Program-made: the position numbers and the translations under genes | The notes under the pieces: model-generated | What the model was told of the DNA's origin: nothing | What the model saw: the letters and a program-made list of their open reading frames with translations, nothing else | Database searches by the model: none | From: Aquabacterium sp. | Lineage (GTDB): Bacteria > Pseudomonadota > Gammaproteobacteria > Burkholderiales > Burkholderiaceae_C | Assembly (NCBI GenBank): GCA_017989885.1 | Contig: JAGNPA010000034.1 | Span: 1 to 10,590 of the forward strand | DNA length: 10,590 bases | Reading direction: 5' to 3' | Shown: positions 1 through 6,287 of the stretch, piece by piece | Position numbering within the stretch: the first letter of the stretch is position 1 | Layout of the letters: every line of letters begins with the position of its first letter

Positions 1-66
1 GCGCTGGCCAGCCAGCGTCTGGGCATCAGCCGTACCACGCTGTGGCGCAAGCTCAACCCAGCATGA
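1..66 (+). CDS. C-terminal end of a Fis-type HTH transcriptional regulator (partial)
   Basis: The window opens inside a reading frame that runs 21 residues to a TGA at 64-66. The residues LGISRTTLWRKL form the second half of a Fis-type (HTH_8) helix-turn-helix, which normally ends sigma-54-dependent activators. The wording closely resembles the tail of PrpR-type propionate regulators, but many NtrC-like activators end the same way, so no symbol is given. The rest of the gene lies upstream of the window. The role as a DNA-binding regulator is inferred from this short tail only. Confidence 0.7.
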   Translation, partial: ALASQRLGISRTTLWRKLNPA

Positions 67-95
67 TTCGGGCGCCGCTGTCACAATCTCTGCTA

Positions 96-119
96 ACCCC
101 GTTTCTGACCCCGTTTCTG
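96..119. repeat. Two tandem copies of a 12-bp unit
   Basis: The unit ACCCCGTTTCTG occurs at 96-107 and again, identically, at 108-119. It is followed by a degenerate start of a third copy (ACCGCCCCTG). It sits in the 100-bp gap between the HTH regulator stop and the radical SAM gene. No inverted symmetry or T-run is present, so it is not an evident terminator. Function is unknown. Confidence 0.6.
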
Positions 120-166
120 ACCGCCCCTGCTCTGCCCGCCGCCGTTTCATGTCCCCCACTTCTGCC

Positions 167-2062
167 ATGCGCGTCCTCTCCCTGATCCCCCCGATGACGC
201 AGCTCAACACGCCGTACCCCTCTACGGCGTACCTGACGGGCTTCCTGCGCTCGCGCGGCGTCGATGCGGTGCAAGAGGATCTGGCCTTGGCGCTCGTGCT
301 CAAGCTGCTCTCCCGAGAAGGGCTGGCGGCTGTCCAGGCGCAGGCTTTGAAGCTGCCCGAGGCCCAGCGCACCGCCCCGGTCAACCACTTCCTCGACCAC
401 AGCGACACCTACCTCAGCACCATCGACGCCACCATCGCCTTCCTGCAAGGGCACGATGCCACGCTGGGCCACCGCATCTGCACGCGCCACTACCTGCCCG
501 AAGGACCGCGCTTCGGCTCCCTCGATGCCTATGCCGACGATGGCAGCGGCGACCCGCTGGCCTGGGCTTTCGGCGCCCTGGGCATGGCCGACCGCGCCAA
601 GCACCTCGCCACGCTCTACCTCAACGACCTGGCCGATGTGCTGCGCGATGCCGTCGACGGCCGTTTCGAGTTCGTGCGTTACGCCGAGTCCCTGGCCCAA
701 AGCCAGCCCACCTTCGAGCCGCTGGCGCAGGCCCTGGCCGCCCCGCTCAACCTCGTCGACACCACGCTGCGCGATCTGACCCTGCAAGCCCTCACCCGCC
801 ATCAGCCCGATCTCGTGCTGATCTCCGTGCCGTTTCCCGGCGCGGTGTACGCGGCCTTCCGCATGGCGCAGGCCATCAAGCAGGCTCATCCCCACATCCG
901 GCTCGCGTTGGGCGGCGGCTTTGTCAACACCGAGCTGCGCGAGCTCACCGAGCCGCGCGTCTTCGATTACTTTGACTTCGTCACCCTCGACGCCGGCGAG
1001 CGCCCCTTGCTGGCCCTGCTCGAACACCTCGAAGGCAAACGCTCCGTCCAGCGCCTGGTGCGCACCTTCGTGCGCGATGCCGACACCGCCCAGGTCCGCT
1101 ATCTGAACTGGGCCGAGCCCGACGTGCCCTTCGGCGAAGTCGGCACCCCGACCTGGGACGGCCTGCCGCTCGACCGCTACCTGTCCCTGCTGGACATGCT
1201 CAACCCCATGAACCGCCTGTGGTCAGACGGGCGCTGGAATAAGCTCACCGTCGCCCACGGCTGCTACTGGAAGAAGTGCAGCTTCTGCGACGTCAGCCTC
1301 GACTACATCTCGCGCTACGAAGCCGCCAGTGCCGAGGTCCTGGTCGACCGCATCGAGGCCATCGTGCGCGAAACCGGCCAGACCGGCTTCCACTTTGTCG
1401 ACGAAGCTGCGCCGCCCAAAGTTCTCAAAGCCCTGGCGCAAGAGCTGATCCGCCGCAAGGTGGCCATCTCCTGGTGGGGCAACGTTCGCTTCGAAAAGTC
1501 CTTCACCCCTGAGCTGTGCCTCTTGCTGGCCGACAGCGGCTGCATCGCCATCTCCGGTGGCCTCGAAGTCGCCTCCGACCGCCTGCTCAAGCTGATGAAA
1601 AAGGGCGTCTCGGTCGAGCAGGTTGCCCGCGTCACCCGAGCCTTCACCGACGCCGGCATCCTCGTGCACGCCTACCTCATGTACGGCTTTCCCACGCAAA
1701 CCGTGCAGGACACCGTCGACGCGCTCGAATACGTGCGCCAACTCTTTGCCGAAGGCTGTATCCAGTCCGGCTTCTTCCACCGCTTTGCCTGCACCGTCCA
1801 CTCCCCCGTGGGGCAGGACCCCCAGGCCTACGGCGTCGAACTCATCCCCTTGCCACCCGTCAGCTTTGCCAAGAACGACATCGGCTTCATCGACCCCACA
1901 GGCGTGAACCACGACGTGCTCGGTCAGGCCCTCAAAAAGGCCATCTACAACTACATGCACGGCATCGGCCTGGACGAAGACGTGCGCGCCTGGTTCAAGG
2001 GCAAGGTGCCGCGCCCCACCGTGTCGCGTCGCTGCATCGAGCGCGCGCTGGCGCAGCCCTGA
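167..2062 (+). CDS. B12-binding-like radical SAM protein, function unknown
   Basis: A 631-residue protein (from ATG 167) of the radical SAM superfamily. The N-terminus (MRVLSLIPPMTQLNTPYPS) and a Rossmann-like stretch around residues 214-290 (PDLVLISVP, then GGGF at 249-252) resemble the B12-binding half of B12-dependent radical SAM enzymes. I see no DxHxxG cobalamin-ligand motif. The catalytic domain covers roughly residues 360-560. Its cluster motif is C366-YWKK-C371-SF-C374, a C-x4-C-x2-C spacing rather than the common C-x3-C-x2-C. A glycine-rich GGLE follows at 464-467, as in the SAM-binding strand of the family. The C-terminal 70 residues are basic. An in-frame ATG at 149 would add six residues; 167 is preferred because the conserved-looking MRVLSLIPP starts there. 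Neither start has a clear Shine-Dalgarno sequence. The gene stands alone, convergent with the lyase gene. Substrate and product cannot be deduced; radical SAM membership is secure. Confidence 0.9.
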   Translation: MRVLSLIPPMTQLNTPYPSTAYLTGFLRSRGVDAVQEDLALALVLKLLSREGLAAVQAQALKLPEAQRTAPVNHFLDHSDTYLSTIDATIAFLQGHDATLGHRICTRHYLPEGPRFGSLDAYADDGSGDPLAWAFGALGMADRAKHLATLYLNDLADVLRDAVDGRFEFVRYAESLAQSQPTFEPLAQALAAPLNLVDTTLRDLTLQALTRHQPDLVLISVPFPGAVYAAFRMAQAIKQAHPHIRLALGGGFVNTELRELTEPRVFDYFDFVTLDAGERPLLALLEHLEGKRSVQRLVRTFVRDADTAQVRYLNWAEPDVPFGEVGTPTWDGLPLDRYLSLLDMLNPMNRLWSDGRWNKLTVAHGCYWKKCSFCDVSLDYISRYEAASAEVLVDRIEAIVRETGQTGFHFVDEAAPPKVLKALAQELIRRKVAISWWGNVRFEKSFTPELCLLLADSGCIAISGGLEVASDRLLKLMKKGVSVEQVARVTRAFTDAGILVHAYLMYGFPTQTVQDTVDALEYVRQLFAEGCIQSGFFHRFACTVHSPVGQDPQAYGVELIPLPPVSFAKNDIGFIDPTGVNHDVLGQALKKAIYNYMHGIGLDEDVRAWFKGKVPRPTVSRRCIERALAQP

Positions 2063-2105
2063 TCTGGGAGCGTTGCCGTCACACGCGCAGCGCAAGTCTC
2101 AAGCC

Positions 2106-3131
2106 TCAGCCCTCGGTGGCAAAGAAGGCCGCTTCCGTGTCGGCGGGCAGCGGTTGCCCGGTCAGCCAGGCGCGCTCCAGCACATGCCAGTAATGGCGAT
2201 AGCTGGCGCGGTCATGCAGCACCCCGTGGTACGAGGTCGGCGCCCAGTGCGCAGCCTGGGCGGCCATCAGGATCTCCACCGCGTCGTCCACCTCGGCCGC
2301 CACCGGTGCAAACGCCTCGATGATCACCGGGATCTGATCCGGATGAATGCTCCACATGCGGGTGTAGCCCAGCTCACGACAGGCCCGCTCGGCCGCCTTG
2401 CCCAACGCCCGCTTGTCCTTGAACTCGGTCACCACACAGTGCGAAGGCGTGAGGCGCGCCGCGTGGCACGCCGCCGCAATCTTCAGCTTGGCCTGCATCA
2501 CCAGCGGATGGCTGAACTGCCCCGTCACGCTCATGCCCGTCGCCGGAATCGCGCCGCGGTGCTCCGACACAAAATCCATCAGCCCGAACGACAGCGACTC
2601 CAGGCCGGGCAGGGCGGCGATCTCGTCCACCTGTTGCACCGCCTTGAGCGTCTCGATCAGGCCATGCACCGGCACCACCCGCTCCACGCCATGTCGAATC
2701 CGCGCTGCCTTGATGGTGTCGATGGCGCGCTGTGTGTCGGCGGCATCGGCCAGCTTGGGCACCATGATGTAGGCCAGTCGCGGGCCGGCCAGCTTGATCA
2801 GCGTGTCCACATCGTCCTCAAAACGGCGGTGGCGCGGGTCATGCACACGCACGCCAACCCGGTCGCACACGTTTTGCGGGCTGTCGATCAACTCGGCCAC
2901 CTGCAGGGCTTGCTCATGCTCGCCGCCCACCGGCGCGCCATCTTCCAGGTCCAGCGTCACATCGAACACCGCGCGCCCATGACCCGCCTCGGCCATCTCC
3001 GCCTGCAGCATCAGGCTCTTGCGCATGCGAGCCTCCACGCCGGAGTAATGGTCGCAAACGGGCAGCGCCGGGGGCAGGGGCTCGCTGCCGAACAGCGCCT
3101 GACGGGGGTGAATGGTGCTCAGGGTGGACAT
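2106..3131 (-). CDS. HpcH/HpaI (CitE-like) CoA-ester lyase
   Basis: A 341-residue member of the HpcH/HpaI aldolase / citrate lyase beta-chain family, whose members cleave or form malyl-CoA, methylmalyl-CoA or citramalyl-CoA in the cytoplasm. Visible landmarks are LDLEDG at 60-65, R95 in VGVRVHD (a likely substrate-binding Arg), E160 in GLIET and D186 in FGLMDF; the last two are the expected magnesium ligands. Start ATG 3131 is fixed by an AAGGAA ribosome binding site seven bases upstream. The frame stays open far upstream across mdh, but that extension is antisense to mdh and is rejected. It lies downstream of mdh on the same strand, 148 bp away, with an intrinsic terminator between. No citD or citF partner is present, which argues against citrate lyase proper. 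The exact substrate is not decidable here; malate-derived CoA esters are plausible given mdh next door. Confidence 0.9.
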   Translation of the reverse strand: MSTLSTIHPRQALFGSEPLPPALPVCDHYSGVEARMRKSLMLQAEMAEAGHGRAVFDVTLDLEDGAPVGGEHEQALQVAELIDSPQNVCDRVGVRVHDPRHRRFEDDVDTLIKLAGPRLAYIMVPKLADAADTQRAIDTIKAARIRHGVERVVPVHGLIETLKAVQQVDEIAALPGLESLSFGLMDFVSEHRGAIPATGMSVTGQFSHPLVMQAKLKIAAACHAARLTPSHCVVTEFKDKRALGKAAERACRELGYTRMWSIHPDQIPVIIEAFAPVAAEVDDAVEILMAAQAAHWAPTSYHGVLHDRASYRHYWHVLERAWLTGQPLPADTEAAFFATEG

Positions 3132-3137
3132 GGTGTG

Positions 3138-3143
3138 TTCCTT
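3138..3143 (-). promoter_or_regulatory. Ribosome binding site of the CoA-ester lyase gene
   Basis: The minus strand reads AAGGAA seven bases before ATG 3131. This strong Shine-Dalgarno match decides the start against the much longer open frame that continues upstream. Confidence 0.75.
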
Positions 3144-3181
3144 GCGGGCGCCGCGTCGCCCCGGATCAGGACGCACGGCAC

Positions 3182-3216
3182 AAAAAAAGCTGGCCGACCC
3201 GAAGGCCGCCAGCTTT
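3182..3216 (-). terminator. Intrinsic terminator downstream of mdh
   Basis: On the minus strand a 9-bp perfect stem (AAAGCTGGC at 3216-3208 pairing with GCCAGCTTT at 3194-3186) encloses a 13-base loop and runs into seven consecutive T residues (complement of A3182-A3188, partly within the stem). It lies 64 bp after the mdh stop. It fits a Rho-independent terminator for mdh and lies before the lyase start. Confidence 0.8.
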
Positions 3217-3279
3217 GATTGTGATCTACCTTGTCCCATCCGGCACGCGCCGGAGGGCAAAGGTCTCACACGGGTGCGA

Positions 3280-4269
3280 TCACAGCAGGTGCTTGACGCC
3301 GTCTTGCTCGCCTTGCAGCTCAGCCAGGGTCTTGTTGATGCACTCTCGCGAGAAGGCATCGATTTCCAGACCTTCGACGATCTTGTACTCGCCGTCAGGC
3401 GTGGTCGTGACGGGGAAGCCGAAGACGATGCCTTCGGGGATGCCGTATTGACCTTGCGAAGGCACGCCCATGGTGACCCACTCGCCGTTCGAGCCCAGGG
3501 CCCAGTCGCGCATGTGGTCGATGGCAGCGTTGGCAGCCGACGCAGCCGACGACAGACCGCGAGCGGCGATGATGGCGGCGCCACGCTTGCCGACGGTCGG
3601 CAGGAACACTTCCGCGTTCCAGGTCTGGTCGTTGATGGTTTCCTTGACCGACACGCCGTTCACGGTGGCGAAGCGGTAGTCAGCGTACATCGTGGGCGAG
3701 TGGTTGCCCCACACGGTCAGCTTGCGGATGTCGCCAACCTTGAAACCAGCCTTGGCAGCCAGTTGCGAAGCAGCGCGGTTGTGGTCCAGGCGCAGCATGG
3801 CGGTGAAGTTCTTGGCCGGCAGGTCCGGAGCCGACTTCATGGCGATGTACGCGTTGGTGTTGGCAGGGTTGCCGACGACCAGCACCTTGACGTTGCGCGA
3901 AGCGACAGCATTCAGAGCCTTGCCCTGAGCGGTGAAGATCTGGGCGTTGGCAGCCAGCAGGTCAGCGCGCTCCATGCCAGGGCCGCGAGGACGTGCGCCG
4001 ACCAGCAAAGCGTAGTCGGTGTCCTTGAAGGCGGTCATCGGGTCGGAGTGAGCCTCGATACCGGCCAGCAGCGGGAAAGCGCAGTCTTCCAGCTCCATGA
4101 TCACGCCCTTGAGCGCGTTCTGGGCCTTTTCGTCGGGGATTTCCAGCAGTTGCAGGATCACGGGCTGGTCCTTGCCCAGCATTTCGCCAGAGGCGATGCG
4201 GAACAGAAGGGCGTAACCAATTTGACCAGCGGCGCCGGTGACGGCGACGCGAACGGGTGCTTTGCTCAT
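3280..4269 (-). CDS. mdh: Malate dehydrogenase (NAD-dependent)
   Basis: A 329-residue cytoplasmic malate dehydrogenase that interconverts malate and oxaloacetate in the TCA cycle. It belongs to the MDH type resembling eukaryotic cytosolic MDH. The dinucleotide-binding loop TGAAGQIGY is at 11-19, and E43 (LLEIPDEK) at the end of the second strand suits NAD rather than NADP. Substrate arginines R95 and R101 lie in the mobile loop (PRGPGMER). The D162/H190 catalytic pair ([16 protein letters not shown]) and R165 are present. The start is ATG 4269, with GGAG six bases upstream; a TTG two codons earlier is rejected because it lies between this site and the ATG. The gene is divergent from gntR and ends at a strong terminator, so it is probably monocistronic. 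It may share GntR control through the 4270-4537 region. Identification is secure. Confidence 0.98.
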   Translation of the reverse strand: MSKAPVRVAVTGAAGQIGYALLFRIASGEMLGKDQPVILQLLEIPDEKAQNALKGVIMELEDCAFPLLAGIEAHSDPMTAFKDTDYALLVGARPRGPGMERADLLAANAQIFTAQGKALNAVASRNVKVLVVGNPANTNAYIAMKSAPDLPAKNFTAMLRLDHNRAASQLAAKAGFKVGDIRKLTVWGNHSPTMYADYRFATVNGVSVKETINDQTWNAEVFLPTVGKRGAAIIAARGLSSAASAANAAIDHMRDWALGSNGEWVTMGVPSQGQYGIPEGIVFGFPVTTTPDGEYKIVEGLEIDAFSRECINKTLAELQGEQDGVKHLL

Positions 4270-4313
4270 ATGCAACTCCGAAAAAGTGAGGGCGGATTAA
4301 TGGAAAACCCACA

Positions 4314-4343
4314 AGTGTAGCGTCGCGCAGCCGTCTATGCACA
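4314..4343 (-). promoter_or_regulatory. Weak candidate mdh promoter
   Basis: On the minus strand, TACACT (4319-4314) could be a -10 box with TGTGCA (4343-4338) as a poor -35 at 18-bp spacing. The start would fall near 4307, giving a leader of about 38 nt before ATG 4269. The -35 match is only three of six, so this is tentative. Confidence 0.3.
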
Positions 4344-4355
4344 GATCACCGCGCT

Positions 4356-4383
4356 TTGCCCATGGTCTGATATCTTATATAAG
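4356..4383 (+). promoter_or_regulatory. Candidate sigma-70 promoter of gntR
   Basis: TTGCCC (4356-4361) and TATAAG (4378-4383) are separated by 16 bp. The -10 box lies inside the perfect palindrome at 4372-4385, which fits autorepression by the downstream regulator. Transcription would start near 4390, leaving a leader of about 120-150 nt depending on the start codon of gntR. Confidence 0.45.
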
Positions 4384-4385
4384 AT
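4372..4385. promoter_or_regulatory. Perfect 14-bp palindrome, candidate GntR operator
   Basis: ATCTTATATAAGAT reads the same on both strands. The symmetry continues outward with two of three further pairs matching (4369-4388). It is a strikingly AT-rich island in GC-rich DNA, lies between divergent mdh and gntR, and overlaps the predicted gntR -10. GntR-family proteins are dimers that bind short palindromes like this one. Assignment to the adjacent regulator is inferred from position. Confidence 0.65.
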
Positions 4386-4537
4386 GTCTTTTATCTACTT
4401 GTGGACTTTGGCTGGCAGTTGTGGTGCAATGGCGTCCGGTCAGCGTTCATCCATGCTGGCCGACACCAACCAACGATCATACCCCGATCGACAACCGAGA
4501 CCTTGACGCTGTGGTGACCCCTCCGCCTTTCGCTTCA

Positions 4538-5305
4538 ATGCCCGACACCGTGGTGTCGACAGGCGTGGGCGCAGGTGCAGCCGGCCCGTCCTTCAGCCCG
4601 CTGTACCAGCAAATCAAGGCCCTCATCCTGCGCAGCCTGCAGGCCGGTGAGTGGCGTCCTGGCGAGGCCATCCCGAGCGAACTCGAGCTGGCGGCCCGTT
4701 TCAAGGTCAGCCAAGGCACGGTGCGCAAGGCGGTTGACGAACTCGCGGCTGAAAACCTCCTCATGCGCCGGCAGGGCAAAGGCACCTTCGTGGCCACCCA
4801 TGCCGAAGAGCAGGTGCAGTTCCGCTTCCTGCGACTGGCGCCCGATCACCCCGACCAGTCCCCCGACGCCTCACGTCGCGAATTCCTCGACTGCCGTCGC
4901 CTGCGTGCCCCGGCCGATGTGGCGCGTGCGCTGCAACTCAAGTCCGGTGACATGGTGGTCGAAGTGCGCCGCGTGCTGCATTTCGCCGGCCAGCCGGTCG
5001 TGCTCGATGACATCTGGCTGCCAGGTCACCTCTTCAAGGGTCTGACCGCCGATCGCCTGAGCCAATACCAGGGTCCGATGTACGGCCTTTTCGAATCCGA
5101 ATTCGGCGTACGCATGATCCGTGCCGAAGAAAAAATCCGTGCCGTCCTGGCCGACGCCGCAGTGGCCAGTGTGCTGCAGGTGGAGGTGGGCAGTCCGCTG
5201 CTGAGCGTCGAGCGCCTGTCCTTCACCTACGGTGACCAACCCGTCGAATTGCGCCGCGGCCTCTACCGCACAGACCGTCATTACTACCGAAACGAGCTGA
5301 GTTGA
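4538..5305 (+). CDS. GntR-family (HutC/UTRA type) transcriptional regulator
   Basis: A 255-residue regulator. The N-terminal winged helix-turn-helix spans about residues 22-85: PLYQQIKALI, then the recognition region ELAARFKVSQGTVRKAVDEL, and the wing RRQGKGTFV. The remainder (about 95-250) is a UTRA-type ligand-binding domain ending in LRRGLYRTDRHYYRNEL, as in HutC-subfamily proteins. The effector is unknown; an organic acid or a TCA intermediate would fit the context. The start is uncertain: the frame is open from 4337, GTG codons at 4511 and 4514 are alternatives, and none has a visible ribosome binding site. ATG 4538 gives the usual family length. It sits between divergent mdh and the sdh operon, so it may regulate both and itself. 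The 147-bp gap before sdhC contains its own promoter signals, so gntR is probably a separate unit. Confidence 0.93.
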   Translation: MPDTVVSTGVGAGAAGPSFSPLYQQIKALILRSLQAGEWRPGEAIPSELELAARFKVSQGTVRKAVDELAAENLLMRRQGKGTFVATHAEEQVQFRFLRLAPDHPDQSPDASRREFLDCRRLRAPADVARALQLKSGDMVVEVRRVLHFAGQPVVLDDIWLPGHLFKGLTADRLSQYQGPMYGLFESEFGVRMIRAEEKIRAVLADAAVASVLQVEVGSPLLSVERLSFTYGDQPVELRRGLYRTDRHYYRNELS

Positions 5306-5344
5306 CAGACAGATCGTGTACCCCTTTTGCGTCTTGTTGTGTGC

Positions 5345-5365
5345 TTGTCTCAGGCTGGCAGACAA
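5345..5365. promoter_or_regulatory. Inverted repeat upstream of sdhC
   Basis: TTGTCT (5345-5350) and AGACAA (5360-5365) form a perfect 6-bp dyad with a 9-bp spacer. It is centred about 54 bp before the predicted sdhC transcription start, a position suiting an activator site. It lacks a T-run, so it is unlikely to be a gntR terminator. Function unknown. Confidence 0.35.
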
Positions 5366-5385
5366 CAACGTGAAAACGTCGGGCT

Positions 5386-5406
5386 GGGGATTGCCCTAAA
5401 ATCCCC
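5386..5406. promoter_or_regulatory. sdhC promoter -10 box within a GGGGATT/AATCCCC dyad
   Basis: GGGGATT (5386-5392) and AATCCCC (5400-5406) are perfect inverted arms around a 7-base centre; flanking T5385/A5407 extend the match to 8 bp. A good -10 box, TAAAAT (5397-5402), overlaps the right arm. No convincing -35 is found 16-18 bp upstream, which hints at an activator or a -35-independent promoter. The dyad over the -10 is a candidate repressor site. Transcripts would begin near 5409, giving a leader of about 43 nt to sdhC. Confidence 0.45.
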
Positions 5407-5451
5407 ACTTTCCTTGACAGATTTTTGACGCTCGGCAGGAGCCCTTACAAC

Positions 5452-5889
5452 ATGGCTGACAACGCGAAAACCCCACGCCCCGTCTACCGGAACATCCACG
5501 TGACGGACATCGTCCACTATCGCTTGCCTCTGGCCGGGATCGTCTCGATCCTGCACCGGATCAGCGGCGCACTGATGTTCCTGCTGATGCCCTTCATCAT
5601 CTGGATGTTCGACGCGAGCGTCACGTCGGAGATCTCTTACGAGGCCTTCACCTCGGTGTTCACGGTCGGTTGCGCCGACGGTGCGATCCCCGGCTGGTTC
5701 TTCAAGCTCGTCGCCCTGGCGCTGATCTGGGCCTATCTGGTGCACTTCACCGCCGGCATGCGTCACCTGCTGATGGAAGTGACGCACTCCTACTCCAAGC
5801 AAGCGGGCAAGTCGACCGCTGTCACCACCCTGGTGCTGAGCACGGGCCTGACTGTGGTGCTGGCCGCGAAGCTCTTCGGCCTGTTCTGA
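5452..5889 (+). CDS. sdhC: Succinate dehydrogenase cytochrome b556 subunit
   Basis: A 145-residue integral membrane subunit that, with SdhD, anchors complex II in the inner membrane and carries heme b and part of the quinone site. The N-terminus has the family motif RPVYRNIHVTDIVHYRLPLA, followed by SILHRISG, in which S32 and R36 match E. coli quinone-site residues S27 and R31. Three hydrophobic segments are visible, at about 28-53, 83-107 and 122-144. H98 in HFTAGMRH is the expected heme ligand, equivalent to H84 of E. coli. ATG 5452 is preceded by AGGAG (5437-5441) with a slightly long 10-base spacing; an in-frame TTG at 5425 is upstream of that site and rejected. First gene of sdhCDAB-sdhE-gltA. 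Confidence 0.97.
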   Translation: MADNAKTPRPVYRNIHVTDIVHYRLPLAGIVSILHRISGALMFLLMPFIIWMFDASVTSEISYEAFTSVFTVGCADGAIPGWFFKLVALALIWAYLVHFTAGMRHLLMEVTHSYSKQAGKSTAVTTLVLSTGLTVVLAAKLFGLF

Positions 5890-5921
5890 TCCCCACGTCT
5901 CGACTGCAGGAAACAACAACC

Positions 5922-6284
5922 ATGTCTCAAAACTACGGAACCAAGCGCATCGTGACCGGTGCGCACTACGGTCTGCGCGACTGGATGGCGCAGCGCGTCA
6001 CGGCTGTGCTGATGGCCCTGTTCACCATCGTGCTGCTGGCCCAGGTGATTTTTGGCGGCCCAGTGGGCTACGACAGCTGGGCGGGCATCTTCTCGTCGCA
6101 GTGGATGAAGACGCTGACCTTCGTGGTCATCTTGGCCATGCTCTACCACGTGTGGGTGGGTGTGCGCGAAATCTTCATGGACTACATCAAGCCGGTCAGC
6201 ATCCGCTTGAGCCTGTATGTATTTGCCATCGTTTGGCTCGTGGGTTGTGCCGGCTGGGCCATCCAAGTGCTGTGGAGACTGTAA
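5922..6284 (+). CDS. sdhD: Succinate dehydrogenase hydrophobic membrane anchor subunit
   Basis: A 120-residue membrane anchor, the second heme- and quinone-binding subunit of complex II. Three hydrophobic segments lie at about 26-46, 62-82 and 95-117. H76 (YHVWVGVRE) corresponds to the E. coli heme ligand H71, and D87-Y88 to D82-Y83 near ubiquinone. ATG 5922 has AGGAAA (5908-5913) eight bases upstream. It follows sdhC by 32 bp and ends three bases before sdhA, so the subunits are co-transcribed and probably translationally coupled. Confidence 0.96.
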   Translation: MSQNYGTKRIVTGAHYGLRDWMAQRVTAVLMALFTIVLLAQVIFGGPVGYDSWAGIFSSQWMKTLTFVVILAMLYHVWVGVREIFMDYIKPVSIRLSLYVFAIVWLVGCAGWAIQVLWRL

Positions 6285-6287
6285 AAA

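Noticed and set aside
3132..3584. N-terminal extension of the CoA-ester lyase frame
   Set aside because: The extension runs across the mdh terminator and into mdh in another frame. A strong AAGGAA site directly before ATG 3131 marks the true start.
3112..4320. 402-codon plus-strand open frame opposite mdh
   Set aside because: It is antisense to malate dehydrogenase, whose catalytic residues are all present on the minus strand, and its product resembles no family.
5302..5330. Perfect TTGACA at 5302-5307 as an sdhC -35 box
   Set aside because: It overlaps the gntR stop codon, and the sequence 16-18 bp downstream (around TTTTGC) is a poor -10. The TAAAAT at 5397-5402 is a better candidate.
5414..5419. 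Second TTGACA just upstream of sdhC
   Set aside because: A -10 at the correct distance would fall on the AGGAG ribosome binding site of sdhC, leaving no room for a transcript leader.
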